Below, piece after piece: positions 26,308 through 36,726 of a stretch of 64,000 nucleotides of DNA. The stretch comes from Paracerasibacillus soli. Its GTDB lineage: Bacteria > Bacillota > Bacilli > Bacillales > Amphibacillaceae. The notes below the pieces were generated by a model. The model saw only the letters and a program-made list of their open reading frames with translations, did no database searches and had not been told where the DNA came from. The position numbers were made by a program, and so were the translations under genes. Location: assembly GCF_034006335.1 (NCBI RefSeq), contig NZ_JAWDIQ010000001.1; one strand, 5' to 3'. How positions within the stretch are numbered: position 1 is the first letter of the stretch; every line of letters starts with the position of its first letter.

Positions 26308-26342
26308 AACCCTGAAAGCTAATTTTTCATAGTTTCAGGGTT
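26308..26342 (-). terminator. Terminator after the ydjO-like gene
   Basis: AACCCTGAAA pairs with TTTCAGGGTT; on the minus strand TTTATTTT follows. It lies about 70 bases past the ydjO-like stop. Confidence 0.8.
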
Positions 26343-26413
26343 CATCATGCAGTAATCATACACCTAGTTAAAAAAATTCGTTGTGCATGCAACGTGATTT
26401 TTCCGTGTATATA

Positions 26414-26598
26414 TTATTCAAGTTCTGGAAGTACTCGAACTTCCTGTTTCATTTCTGATTTACAAAGTGGGCATTCTGGGTCGTTTTTTCAAAACTAAGT
26501 GATTCACGCATCCAGCCGTTACAATCATCATTCGTACAAGCCCATACATTCGTATCTACTTTCGGTAACGGTTCTTTTGGTCCACGGGAAAATGACAT
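26414..26598 (-). CDS. ydjO: YdjO-like cold-inducible zinc-ribbon protein, one frameshift
   Basis: A small protein of about 60 residues. It opens MSFSRGPKEPLPKVDTNVWAC with CTNDDCNGWMRESLSF and, after restoring one A in an A6 run near 26484, continues EKNDPECPLCKSEMKQEVRVLPELE. The two Cys pairs (CTNDDC, CPLC) form a likely zinc ribbon. The pattern matches the YdjO family, reported as cold-inducible in B. subtilis. The start ATG 26598 has AAAGGGG upstream. The break is almost certainly a sequencing error, since both halves are in register with the family. Confidence 0.8.
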
Positions 26599-26695
26599 GG
26601 CATACATCCCCTTTCAAGATTCTATTTCTATTATACCTCTTTTTGAATAACAAAGAAAGAGGACGATGTTTCGAAACATGTCGATTAAATTATTT

Positions 26696-27425
26696 TTATA
26701 GGACAAACTTCGCAATAGCCTTCCCAACGCCATCGTGATTATGGTGGTCTGTTACATAGTCGGCAGCATTTTTTATTGCTTCTTGTGCATTGCCCATAGC
26801 AACACCAATTCCCGCTTCCTGTATCATTTTCATATCATTTAAACTATCTCCACATGCTAATACATTTTCCATCGAAAACCCTAATTTTGCACAAACCTTT
26901 CGTAGCGCACTCGCTTTATGAACACCAATTGGGTTTACTTCAATATTGTTTGGCATAGAATTTGTTAGTTCCAATGTATCATCATGGGAAAGTTCTTGGA
27001 TAATCTTTTCGAGTTTATCTGCATCATCCGTATGACAACCAAATTTCAACCATTTACGCTCCAAATAATCATTCGGTAAGATATTACGAAACACACCATC
27101 TGTAGCAACCATCCATGAATCAACACCCATTTCCCTTGCTAAATAGTGCATTTGTTCAAGTTTCTTTGTTTCTAATAGATGCTCTTCTACCAATTCCTTA
27201 TCCATCGTCCAAATTTGTCCACCATTAACAGTTATGAGGTAGGAAGTTAAGCCTAGTTCCTCCGCATATGGATAACTATTTCCTAACCATCTCCCCGTAC
27301 TAAGTACAACGTGAACTCCTTTTTCAAGTGCATCTTTGATTGCATTTTTAGTGAAATGTTATGATATCATCTTCATTTAATAATGTTCCATCCATATCTA
27401 ACGCAATTAATTTTACAGTAGTCAT
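26696..27425 (-). CDS. Cof-type HAD-superfamily phosphatase, one frameshift
   Basis: A cytoplasmic sugar-phosphate or cofactor phosphatase of the HAD IIB class. Motif I is VKLIALDMDGTLLN at the start (ATG 27425). Near 27357 an extra T shifts the frame (ACATTTCACTAAA); repaired, it reads FTKNAIKDALEKGVHVVLSTGR with motif II. The remainder has the cap domain and the motif III/IV region VLACGDSLNDMKMIQEAGIGVAMGNA. About 243 residues, shorter than the common 270. The substrate cannot be told from sequence. Confidence 0.85.
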
Positions 27426-27442
27426 GGAATCCTCCCTTTATA

Positions 27443-28623
27443 CTATGTTGTTTGTTTCTCTTTCCGCAAACCACGGTCGAAGAGAAATGTCGAAATAAAC
27501 GGGATTACTAATACAAAAAGAATAATAAAAAATAGTAATTTAATATTAAAATAATCTACGATAAATCCACCTAAGATAGGTCCAATCATTCGCCCTGCCG
27601 CTGCTACACTATTTATAAAACCTTGATAAAAACCTTCGCGTCCACGAGGAGCTAACTCATTTGCCAAAGTAGGAATCGCTGGCCAAACGAGCATTTCTCC
27701 TATCGTTAATATAACCATTGCGACTGCAAACATAACAAATTTATCTGCTGCCATCGCAATGATAAATGAGCCAATGAAAATAGTAGTCCCAACATATATA
27801 TAAGTTTTTTGCGATTGCCATTTCACCAGTTTTAAAATTGGTTGGCCCAAGACAATTAAAAAACCATTTATTGCCCATAAAAAGCTATACTGTTCCAGTG
27901 GAATACCAATCGTTTGTGTATGTGATGCAATCGTCGTTTGCCACTGGCTATACACAAGCCATGCGACTAAAAACCCAGATGACAATATGAGTAATGACCG
28001 AAAAGCACCATGATCCTTAATTTTCTTACTCTGTTCAATAACAGAAGTATGCATTTGCCGATCACGCTCTTTATCCATCCCTTTAAATAAAAACAAAACA
28101 AAAAGAAAAATACTACAAAAAGTGATGCATTTGCGATAAATATATAATCAAAAGAAATACTTGCAACATAACCACCCATCGTAGCTCCTAACGCTACACC
28201 TAAGTTTTGTGCAACATAAATCGCATTAAATGTCCGCCTGCCACCTTCAGGCCAAACTGATCCAGCCATGGCGAACATGACGGGCCATGTTGTACCTGTA
28301 CCAAATCCAATTAAAACAAGCATGATTGAATAAGTTAGAATATCATGTTTAAACGATAAAAATACCGATGCAGTCATGACTAATATCGTTGCATATAATA
28401 TCGTTTTATATGGACTAAACTTATCAAACAAGACGCCTCCTATTAAATTCCCCATGATTACGGCAGCCTGATTCAACATTAAAATTGCTCCTGCAAAAGC
28501 TAAACTTTTCCCGAGCTCATTATGCATATAAATTGTATTTAATGGCCATAGAAAGGATCCTCCCGTAACATTAATTGTCGTAGCGACAACTAGGATCCAA
28601 ATGTACTTTGGCATATCCATCAT
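27443..28623 (-). CDS. MFS transporter, one frameshift
   Basis: A twelve-helix major facilitator. The N-terminal half has the loop 2-3 signature GNLIGGVLFDKFSPYKT, and a later half starts in another frame near 28090, where an A-rich stretch separates LFVVFF from KGMDKERDRQMHT. The reconstructed length is about 393 residues. The best resemblance is to Bacillus multidrug or sugar-efflux MFS proteins; the substrate is unknown. The gene ends 18 bases before the HAD gene starts, and the two may be cotranscribed. Confidence 0.82.
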
Positions 28624-28682
28624 CTCTCATTCTAACTGATTAAATTATGAACCATTAAATTAGTTTAATCTATTTCTCGTAT

Positions 28683-29348
28683 CTATTCAATAAAGGTTTT
28701 TCTTATTTTCCAATCGTTATTGTTTTCATGATAAATATCATGAAAACATTCTGATACACTATGGATAATAACTTCAACAGCCCGATGTAAATCTTCTTGT
28801 GACCAGCTTGGCATTGACTTTGTTAATGCTAGTGTATGGTTTGCTGGTAAATGAATAAATCCAGTTGGGCAATTCAACTGATGTTCTTTTGTATAATGTA
28901 ACGATTGATACATGACATGATTACATAAATAGGTACCTGCACTATTTGATATGGAGGCAGGTAGTTGTTTTTCATGTAATTGGTCAACGATTGCCTTTAT
29001 TGGCAACGTTGAGAAATAGCCATCTTGGGCCAGCTTCTGTAATTTTTTCACCATTTGGTTCATAACCGCGATTATCTTTTGGGCCATCATTACAATTAAT
29101 GGCAATACGTTCCACTGTTACCTCTTTTCTCCCTGCTGCTAGTCCGAGTGAAATAATCGCGTCAGGCTCATGCATTTTAATGAATTGAATCATTTGAGCG
29201 CCTGTTTAGAAAAATCAACTGACAACGTTTCACCAATAATATGAAATTGATGAAGTTCCTTGCCTGTTAATTGTTCTACAATTTCTGCGGTAGGGTTAAT
29301 TGGGTGTTCTAAAAAAGGTTCAAACCCTGTTAATAATAGCCTTTTCAT
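28683..29348 (-). CDS. pcp: Pyrrolidone-carboxylate (pyroglutamyl) peptidase, two frameshifts
   Basis: A cysteine peptidase (C15) that removes N-terminal pyroglutamate from peptides. Conserved parts are MKRLLLTGFEPF at the start (ATG 29348), ISLGLAAGRKEVTVERIAIN with the catalytic Glu region, SNSAGTYLCNHVMYQSLHY with the catalytic Cys, and CPTGFIHLPAN with the catalytic-site His. Breaks lie near 29193 (one A missing before ATGATTCAATTC) and near 29050. About 222 residues, close to the family size. Flanking genes are unrelated. Confidence 0.88.
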
Positions 29349-29551
29349 CTGGTCTTCTCCTCCACAATGAACAATTTATCTCTATTTCTTGTTAAGCATA
29401 TCATATCTATATTTAGTCATTCATGGAAAAGGCATGTGAAAAGGTTAGATAGTCAAAAACTTTTAACTGAATTGTATATCTTTAATATAAAAATCAGCCT
29501 TTTCAATTTATAATTTTATGCTTATAATAAAGGCAAAAGGGGGAAGAGAAA

Positions 29552-31193
29552 ATGAATATAGCAAGTACATGGTCGTGGCTCTGGAAAAAGCATGATGAAA
29601 TAAAAGATTTATTTTCCTTTTTCGTCACGCCTACAAAAGAAAAGGGGCTTCATCAAAGGAGCAAAGGGGCAGCACCTAGTGAACAAAATGGAGGTGGAAA
29701 AAAACGACCATACAAACCCGCTCAATTTGTCGGGTTCATATTAGGGCCTTTATTATTTGTATTAACATTACTCTTTTTTTCACCTGAAGGATTATCTAAA
29801 GAAGGGGTTGCAATTTTAGCAAGTACAATATGGATTGTGTATGGTGGATGACGGAGGCCATTCCAATTCCAGCAACATCCTTGTTACCAATTGTATTATT
29901 TCCGTTGACTGGTGGACTCGATACAAAAGTAACTACCGCGTCATATGGGAGTGACATCGTCTTCTTATTTATGGGGGGATTTATCGTAGCATTAGCTTTA
30001 GAAAAATGGAATCTTCATAAAAGAATCGCTTTAAATATCATTTCAGTAATTGGGACAAACACGAATAATATTATTCTTGGTTTCATGGTTGCAACTGGAT
30101 TTCTTTCCATGTGGATTTCCAACACTGCTACTGCCATGATGATGGTTCCAATTGGATTAGCAATTATTTATCAAGTATCTGAGGCTTTAAAAAATGATCC
30201 AACAATTGATACGAGTAAAGAAAACTTTGGTTTTGGAAAAGCGCTCATGCTAGGTATTGCCTATTCCGCATCCCTAGGTGGCGTTGCAACATTAATTGGT
30301 ACACCACCTAATGCTGCTTTGGCTGGAATGATAAAGGAAATGTATGGTATTGAAATATCCTTTGCGCAATGGATGCTATTTGGCTTACCGATTGCTTGGG
30401 TATTTATTTTCATTACATGGGTATACTTAGTTAAATTTGCTTATCCGCAGAAAATGAAAGCGCTTCCTGGTGGTAAAGAAATTATTCAAGTGGAAAAGAA
30501 AAATCTTGGTAAGGCTAGTTATGAAGAAAAAGCCGTATTTGTTATCTTTACATTAACTGCTTTAGCATGGATTTCACGTACATTTATATTGGAAAAGTTT
30601 ATACCAAATATTGGGGATACAACGATTGCTATTGCTGCTGGATTAATACTTTTTATCATTCCAGCTAAGAATAAAATTGGTGATTTTTTAATGGATTGGA
30701 AGACAGCTATTAAACTACCTTGGGGATACTCCTATTGTTTGGCGGTGGTTTAGCAATTGCTGCTGGATTTACTGAATCAGGTTTATCCACATGGATTGGT
30801 ACACAACTAACATCATTACAGGGCGTACCAACTATCATTGTACTTTTAATCGTTACAGGGCTTGTTATTTTTCTTACCGAAATCACTTCAAATACAGCAA
30901 CTGCTAATATGATGTATCCTATAATGGCTGCTTTAGCTTTAGCGCTTGGCATACATCCTTATACAGTTATGATTGCAGCAGGAGTTGCTGCATCTTGTGC
31001 CTTTATGTTACCTGTTGCAACCCCACCAAATGCTGTAGTATTTGGTTCGGGCTATTTACGCATACCTGATATGGCCAAAGCCGGTTTTGCATTAAACATA
31101 ATTGGTGTCTTTTTACTCACTGTCGCTATTTACTTTCTACTTCCAGTTGTTTGGGGAATTGATATTCATACATTCCCAAGTAATCTGAAGTAA
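29552..31193 (+). CDS. DASS/SLC13 family anion:sodium symporter, two frameshifts
   Basis: A membrane carrier for di- or tricarboxylates or sulfate. Both SNT motifs that form the anion and sodium sites are present: MWISNTATAMMMVPIG and TEITSNTATANMMYPIM. The matching TPPNA signatures (LIGTPPNAALAGM and VATPPNAVVFGSG) follow each. A hydrophilic N-terminal region of about 65 residues precedes the first helix. Breaks near 29840 (WIV|VWWMTEAIPIPATS) and 30722 (LPWG|ILLLFGGGLAI) each need one base. Full length about 547 residues. The precise substrate is not determinable. Confidence 0.87.
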
Positions 31194-31345
31194 ACAACGA
31201 ACAAAGCACTATAAACAGTTACTTCAGAATAGATTCATGAAAGTTTATTAAGTAGCAAGTTTTTAAGGGACAACAAGCGTCTCTTAGATGTATTCCAAAT
31301 GCCGCATGATTATTTCTATTTCTTGATTAAATTGCAAACCATAAA

Positions 31346-31422
31346 AAATGGTTCTGATTATCGTAGCTGAACAGCCCCCATCAATTAGACAGGGCCGGTT
31401 CAAGTCGACTTCAGAACCATTT
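31346..31422. repeat. Inverted repeat with 53-base loop downstream of the DASS gene
   Basis: AAATGGTTCTGA (31346-31357) is the exact reverse complement of TCAGAACCATTT (31411-31422), and CTGCTTTTTATTA follows. It could be a long-loop terminator for the DASS gene or a relic of a mobile element. No other feature is visible in 31194-31489. Confidence 0.4.
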
Positions 31423-31489
31423 CTGCTTTTTATTATTAATTAGTCATGTTCTAGCCGCTTCTCGCACTTAACAAGTCGCCCACACTAAT

Positions 31490-32687
31490 TTACACATAAC
31501 GATTTCTTCCCGCATTATATCCAAAGATTAAAATAAAACAAGCAATGACAATTAATAGAACAAGTGGCATTACCCAATCATTCGTTAAATCATGTAATAG
31601 TCCAACAAATACTGGTCCAATAGCTGCTAATATATAGCCTAATGATTGTGCCATGCAGATAATTCTGCTGCCTGCTGCGCATTTCTCGCTCGTAACCCTA
31701 AAAACATCAGTGCTAAAGCAAAATTTCCACTTAAGGCAATGCCGATTAAAAATATACTGATATACATAACAAAAGTAGACTCACCAAATAGTAATCCACT
31801 AAAACCTGTAATTGCAAAACCTGTCATGAGAAGAACCATCCATCCTTGCGAACGATATCGGCTAGCAATAACAGGTACAAAGAAACTAGCTGGTAATCCA
31901 ATAAACTGTGTCAAAGATAATAACCAGCCCGCTTGCCCAAGCGTAGCACCATAATTATGTAAGATTTCAGGAAGCCATGAAATTGTAATGTAAAATAATG
32001 TAGACTGTAATCCCATAAAAAGCGCTACTTGCCACGCTAAAGCATTCTTCCACATCTTTGTTTCACTTTTTACATAGGTCATTTCTACTTGAGGATTATT
32101 TTGATTTGCTCTTGCTAAGAAGATCCAAATAGCGATACCAAATGCTGCTGGAATTACCCAAACGAGTAATGCAACATTCCATCCTAACCCTAAACCACTC
32201 GCAATTGGCACACTGAGACCTGATGCGGTTGCAGCAAAGATTCCCATTGCAGTAGAATAAACACTTGTCATTAATCCTACTTTTTGGGATACTTTTCTTT
32301 GATTACCCCTGGAAGCAATACGTTACAAACAGCTATTCCTACACCTATCAAAAATGTACCAGTAAAAATTAAAACCATAAACGAGATAGAACGAATACTA
32401 ATTCCAATCAATAGTACAAGCATGCCAACCACTAATACACGTTCATTCGTATAGCGATTACCTACTTTTGGAATAATTGGTGACATCATCGCAAATGCAA
32501 TTAATGGTAAGCTCGTTAATAAGCCAGCACTCCAGTTGGAAAGTCCAATATCATCACGTATCATACCAATTAGCGGCCCAACAGAGGTAATGGCTGGCCT
32601 TAAGTTAAACGCTACAAGAATAATTCCTATTAATAGCATTGTCCGATAATATTTCTCTGTTTTATCTTTTGCTAATTCACTACTCAT
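31490..32687 (-). CDS. CynX/NimT-type MFS transporter, two frameshifts
   Basis: An MFS carrier of the cyanate/2-nitroimidazole transporter group. The N-terminal part has NLRPAITSVGPLIGMIRDDIGLSNWSAGLLTSLPLIAF, characteristic of this family. Breaks lie near 32280 (after LLPGVIKEKYPKK) and 31655 (AELSG|MAQSLGYILAAIGPVFVG). The reconstructed protein is about 399 residues and ends GRNRYV at 31490. It lies just downstream of the hpa cluster and might export or import an aromatic acid, but the terminator at 32799 separates the transcripts, so this is speculative. Confidence 0.84.
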
Positions 32688-32798
32688 AAATGAAAGAACT
32701 CCCTTACAACATCAGTTACTTTAATCAATATAGCATAATTGCTTTTAAAGTAAAACTTCAATCCGCATCCATTGATTCTCCACTTATGACTTTAAAAT

Positions 32799-32822
32799 CC
32801 CCCGTGACGCTTGATACGGGGG
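32799..32822 (-). terminator. Terminator of the hpa operon
   Basis: CCCCCGT pairs with ACGGGGG around a 10-base loop, followed on the minus strand by ATTTTAAAG. It lies about 120 bases beyond hpaF. No U-run of normal length, so termination may be partial. Confidence 0.65.
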
Positions 32823-32939
32823 TTGTAGGAAGCTCTTTCATACACAAATTCATGATCATAATCCTTACTAATTTAGCAATACAAGACGTGCTAAGCAGTT
32901 CTATCACATACTCTTATTTTGCGTCGGTAGGTATCATTT

Positions 32940-33329
32940 CTACGATTTCTTATACCGCTGATGAATATTATTTTTACGATAAGTGAATATGGGTAATTCG
33001 TTTAATTCCATTGATAATGCTAACGGTCGTGTAGGAAAAATGGATTCGAAATGGTTCGTAATGATTGTAAATAGTTTCTCACCTAATAACTTTTTGATAT
33101 GCTCCGACCGTCCTGTGCCAATTTTAACTATAACATGGACAAAAGCATCCGCTTGACCGGTACCATCGGCTATTACATAATCTGTTAAACCTATCGCTCT
33201 GGAACGAATTCCACCAATTGGAAAGGTATCATTCATTTCGATAAATGAATTGTTTACTTTTTTCAATAGTTCTAGAATCTTGCCCTCTTTCCTTAAATTC
33301 TCCGTAAATTCTATCGTGATATGTGGCAT
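32940..33329 (-). CDS. hpaF: 5-carboxymethyl-2-hydroxymuconate isomerase
   Basis: Tautomerase-superfamily enzyme that isomerises 5-carboxymethyl-2-hydroxymuconate before decarboxylation in homoprotocatechuate breakdown. The start is placed at ATG 33329, because the mature protein must begin with the catalytic Pro (MPHITIEFTENLR); GGAGG is 9 bases upstream, and the upstream ATG and GTG would bury the Pro. Other conserved parts are IGGIRSRAIGLTDYVIADG and FVHVIVKIGTGRS. About 129 residues, normal. It is the last gene of the cluster, 103 bases after hpaG2. Confidence 0.9.
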   Translation of the reverse strand: MPHITIEFTENLRKEGKILELLKKVNNSFIEMNDTFPIGGIRSRAIGLTDYVIADGTGQADAFVHVIVKIGTGRSEHIKKLLGEKLFTIITNHFESIFPTRPLALSMELNELPIFTYRKNNIHQRYKKS

Positions 33330-33432
33330 ATGCATCACCCTCCAAACTTAAAAAGAAACTCCAATCAGCGTGTTTAAGCATACGTAGCGAACTTTATAGG
33401 ATTTATCCCCTTTGAAGTAAGTACATGAAGAT

Positions 33433-34191
33433 TTATATTCTTGCAAAAAATGTATCGGATTTAATCGTGCTTCTTAATGAACCTATCCCCTCAACTTCCG
33501 TAATAACTTCATCTCCTTCATAAACATGAACCGTTCCCTTTGGAGTACCCGTTAAAATGATATCATTTTCATTTAATGTCATAAAACTACTTAAATAGGC
33601 TATTAAATAGGGAATGTCAAACACCATATCTTTTGTTGTACCTTCTTGTGTTAAATTACCGTTTACATATGTACGTAATTTTAGATTCATCGGATCTTGC
33701 ACATCTTCCTTTGGTACAAACCAAGGTCCAATTGGCGTTAAAGTATCTCTGTTTTTTGCCATTAAATTTGGGCGATAATAGTTTTCCAAATAATCACGAA
33801 TGACATAATCGTTTGCAACTGTATATCCCTTCACATAATCATACGCCTCTTCGAGATTTACTGTTCGTGCTGTTTTCCCGATAACTACAGCAAGTTCACA
33901 TTCATAATGCATAAATTGCGCATCGTCTGGCCTTCGTGTATATGCATTATGTCCTATCAATGTATTTGGTCCTTTTAAAAATACTAGCGGTTCTTTTGGC
34001 GGAGAAAAGCTAATTTCACTTGCATGGTCCGCATAATTAAGACCAAGTACGAAAACAGTATTTGCTTCTATGGGAGGCAACCACACAACATCCTTTTCTG
34101 CTACAATTCTTCCATCGGCGAGCTGTATTTTATCATTTATTAGCATGACATCATGAAGCGCACCATAGCACGCAACACGTCCCTGTTTCAC
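33433..34191 (-). CDS. hpaG2: HpaG2, fumarylacetoacetate-hydrolase-family isomerase/decarboxylase
   Basis: 252 residues. In enteric bacteria the bifunctional HpaG has two FAH-type halves; here they are separate genes, and this one corresponds to the C-terminal half. The metal site is visible as HYECELAVVIGK with further acidic residues, and the substrate loop as YTVANDYVIRDYLENYYRPNLMAKNRDTLTPIGPW. LTGTPKGTVHVYEGDEV is the usual FAH C-terminal motif. It overlaps hpaG1 by 4 bases (ATGA), consistent with a two-subunit enzyme. Frame intact. Confidence 0.88.
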   Translation of the reverse strand: MKQGRVACYGALHDVMLINDKIQLADGRIVAEKDVVWLPPIEANTVFVLGLNYADHASEISFSPPKEPLVFLKGPNTLIGHNAYTRRPDDAQFMHYECELAVVIGKTARTVNLEEAYDYVKGYTVANDYVIRDYLENYYRPNLMAKNRDTLTPIGPWFVPKEDVQDPMNLKLRTYVNGNLTQEGTTKDMVFDIPYLIAYLSSFMTLNENDIILTGTPKGTVHVYEGDEVITEVEGIGSLRSTIKSDTFFARI

Positions 34192-34959
34192 AAAGAAGCA
34201 CCTCCGTTTTCTTCTACAACAATATTTTCCAACGTACCTATATGTTCAATCTCCGTTCTCACAATATCACCGGCCTTTGCTTTTGGTCCAAATAAAGGAA
34301 CACCTGCTAACAGGACGTCCCCTTGATGTAATGTCATAAAGGCGGTCACTTCGGTCAATAACCTTGGAACAGAACGAACGAAATTTTTTGTGTTTTTATC
34401 AAGTACTTTTTTCATTGTTAATATACGTACTTATTTTGAGATGCTGTACATCTTGGATTACATTTTTGGGTGCAATCCAAGGCCCAATCGGACAGAAACC
34501 ATCACGCGCATTTTCTTTTATGGCAGGTCTAAAAAAACTATCATGTGGTATTGTCACATCATGTACAATGGTGTAACCCATTATATAGTTCAGTGCTGCT
34601 TCTTCCCTTATATTTACGGCAGTTTTCCCAATTACAATTCCTAATGCACTATTTATTTGTATGGCCGGCACTTTATTTGGTAAGAAAATTGCTTGAAGAT
34701 GACTATTGTACGTATTTTTCGGTTTCATATATAATACAGGATGTCTCGGCAGGGCTTTATATGGTTCCTTTTGAAATTCATCTCGCACTTTTTGCAGATC
34801 TTCTTTATAATTAAACATCGTACCATACACAGTTCCATCTATAGGAGCTTGCCATATACATTCCCTTTCCTTATACAGTGTCCTTCCTCTTTTAATTAAA
34901 CCTTGATCATTTACTAGAATGGACTCATTTTGTATTTGGTTTATAAATCTAGCTTGCAA
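34188..34959 (-). CDS. hpaG1: HpaG1, FAH-family partner of HpaG2, one frameshift
   Basis: Corresponds to the N-terminal half of HpaG. The first frame carries NYKEDLQKVRDEFQKEPY, LYMKPKNTYNS, INSALGIVIGKTAV and YTIVHDVTIPHDSFFRPAIKENARDGFCPIGPW. One A too many in an A6 run near 34410 shifts the frame to LDKNTKNFVRSVPRLL, then DVLLAGVPLFGPKAKAGD. Restored length about 257 residues. The residues replacing the usual E-x-E metal ligands (INSALGIV) suggest that, as in enteric HpaG, this half may be catalytically weaker than HpaG2 (inference). Confidence 0.85.
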
Positions 34960-34976
34960 TATTCTATCCCCTTCTA

Positions 34977-36117
34977 CTATTCTTTAATATCCCATTTTGG
35001 ACGTCGTGTCCGTGCATAAAAACTATTTCTCTCTTTTTGCTCAGCCAATCTAGCTTCACACATTCGATTTGCTGCCTCTACAGTTGTAATTGCATCTAAT
35101 TCTGCCTCACGATAAATATCTAGTAATGCTTGATAGATTGTTTTTGTTTTGAACATTACCCGGTCTTTATTTGGTCCGTACAATTCATCAGCAACTTGGA
35201 TAAGTCCTCCCATATTCACGATATAATTGGCGCATATAAAATCCCTTTATCTTGTAAAATTTTTGCGTGTCCGTTTGTAGCAAGTTGATTATTTGCTGAA
35301 CCAACAACAGCCTTTACAGATAAGTGTTTCACTGTCTCATCATTGATGACACTTCCCATTGCACATGGCACAAAAACATCTGCATCTGTCTGATAGATTT
35401 CCTGATGATTTACGATACGAATCTCACCATGAAGTTCTTGTGCACGCTTTGCAATATTTTGTAATGCACCTTCATCAAGGTCCGTTACATAAAGACGAGC
35501 TCCAGCATGTAATAATTGCTCGGCTACCTTATAACCAACTTTTCCTAATCCTTGAATTGCAAATGTTCGATTCTTCAGCTCTGTATCACCGTACAGATAA
35601 TAATTAGTTGCTTTTAAGCCATACATTACACCTTGTGAAGTTGGAATAGATGAATCACCACCTCCCCCATAGGCCTCTGGTAATCCATTAATATAATTCG
35701 TCTCCCTTGTCGCTTGCACAAAGTCGTCCATCGTCGTTCCCATATCTGTCCCTGTGTAAAATCTACCATTTAGCGAATCTACAAATTGACCATAGGCACG
35801 AAATAAAGCAGCACTTTTATCCTTTGCTGGATCTCCAATAATAACCGCCTTTCCCCGCCAAAATCAAGGTCAGCTGCAGCGCATTTGTATGTCATTCCCT
35901 CGGCCAATCGCAGTACATCTTGAAGTGCCTCCGTTACACTTGCATATGGATACATACGCGTACCACCTAGGGCTGGACCAAGTGTCGTATCGTGAATTGC
36001 AATAATTGCTTGCAGTCCAGTTGCCGTATCATTACAAAATACTACTTGCTCATGGTTCGCAATTGTTTGAAATACATCATCTGTCATCGATTTTGCCTTT
36101 TCTAGTTCTTGCGTCAT
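34977..36117 (-). CDS. pdh: Phenylalanine dehydrogenase, two frameshifts
   Basis: An NAD-dependent amino-acid dehydrogenase of the Glu/Leu/Phe/Val family. HEQVVFCNDTATGLQAIIAIHDTTLGPALGG is very close to the phenylalanine dehydrogenases of Bacillus badius and relatives, as are LAEGMTYKCAAADLDFGGGKAVIIGDP (catalytic Lys), FYTGTDMGTTMDDF, EAYGGGGDSSIPTS, the Rossmann motif AIQGLGKVGYKVAE and GSANNQLA. Breaks lie near 35855 and 35217. The start is ATG 36117 with GGAGGG; the repaired length of 380 residues equals the B. badius enzyme. It deaminates Phe (and often Tyr) to arylpyruvate, feeding the aromatic catabolism around it. Confidence 0.88.
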
Positions 36118-36200
36118 AAAAACCCTCCGTTCTCCCTTATGTTTAAGAAGCATAATATTTACTTGCCAGAAGACTTTACATGATCAAATCAACATATATG

Positions 36201-36680
36201 TTATCCATCTAGTTTGATATCTGTTGCAAATTGTTGGTAATCACCATCAAAAAAGGTCAATGGTAAACCATCATTTATTGCCAAATCTTGTACCTTACCT
36301 AGAAATAATGTATGGTCCCCAGCTACAATCGTATCCGCTACATCACATACTAAGGTGACTAACGCCTCTTTTATCACAGGCATCTCCAAAAAATTAGCAA
36401 ATGCAATTGTCTTTCGCTCTTTTACTTGACCTGCAAAGTAGGCGGATAAATATTTTTGCTTCTCATGGAGGATGCTTACTGCAAATCTTTTCTCATCTTG
36501 AATATAACGGTTCATATTCGCATCCTCATCAATGGAGATGAGAACTAACTTTGGATTTAATGAAACAGACATAAATGCATTTGCAGTCATGCCATGAATA
36601 TCCTCTCCAGTTTTAGTCGTCACAATTGTTACACCAGTAGCAAACTTCCCCATCGCCTTTCGAAACCGTTGATCATCCAT
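36201..36680 (-). CDS. hpaC: 4-hydroxyphenylacetate 3-monooxygenase, flavin reductase component
   Basis: 159 residues of the short-chain flavin reductase family (DIM6/NTAB fold). It supplies reduced flavin to HpaB. Characteristic parts are FRKAMGKFATGVTIVTTKTGEDIHGMTANAFMSVSLNPKLVLISID, FAVSILHEKQKYLSAYFAGQ and VAGDHTLFLGKVQDL. The frame is intact. It lies between pdh and hpaD in a run of closely spaced genes, although hpaB is two genes upstream rather than adjacent. Confidence 0.92.
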   Translation of the reverse strand: MDDQRFRKAMGKFATGVTIVTTKTGEDIHGMTANAFMSVSLNPKLVLISIDEDANMNRYIQDEKRFAVSILHEKQKYLSAYFAGQVKERKTIAFANFLEMPVIKEALVTLVCDVADTIVAGDHTLFLGKVQDLAINDGLPLTFFDGDYQQFATDIKLDG

Positions 36681-36726
36681 CTATCCATCCCCTCTCTTTA
36701 CAAGAAACTTCACACACCTTACATTT

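Noticed and set aside
32690..32986. A 98-codon plus-strand ORF between the CynX-like gene and hpaF
   Set aside because: It crosses the hpa terminator hairpin and runs into hpaF on the other strand; no ribosome site and no recognisable product.
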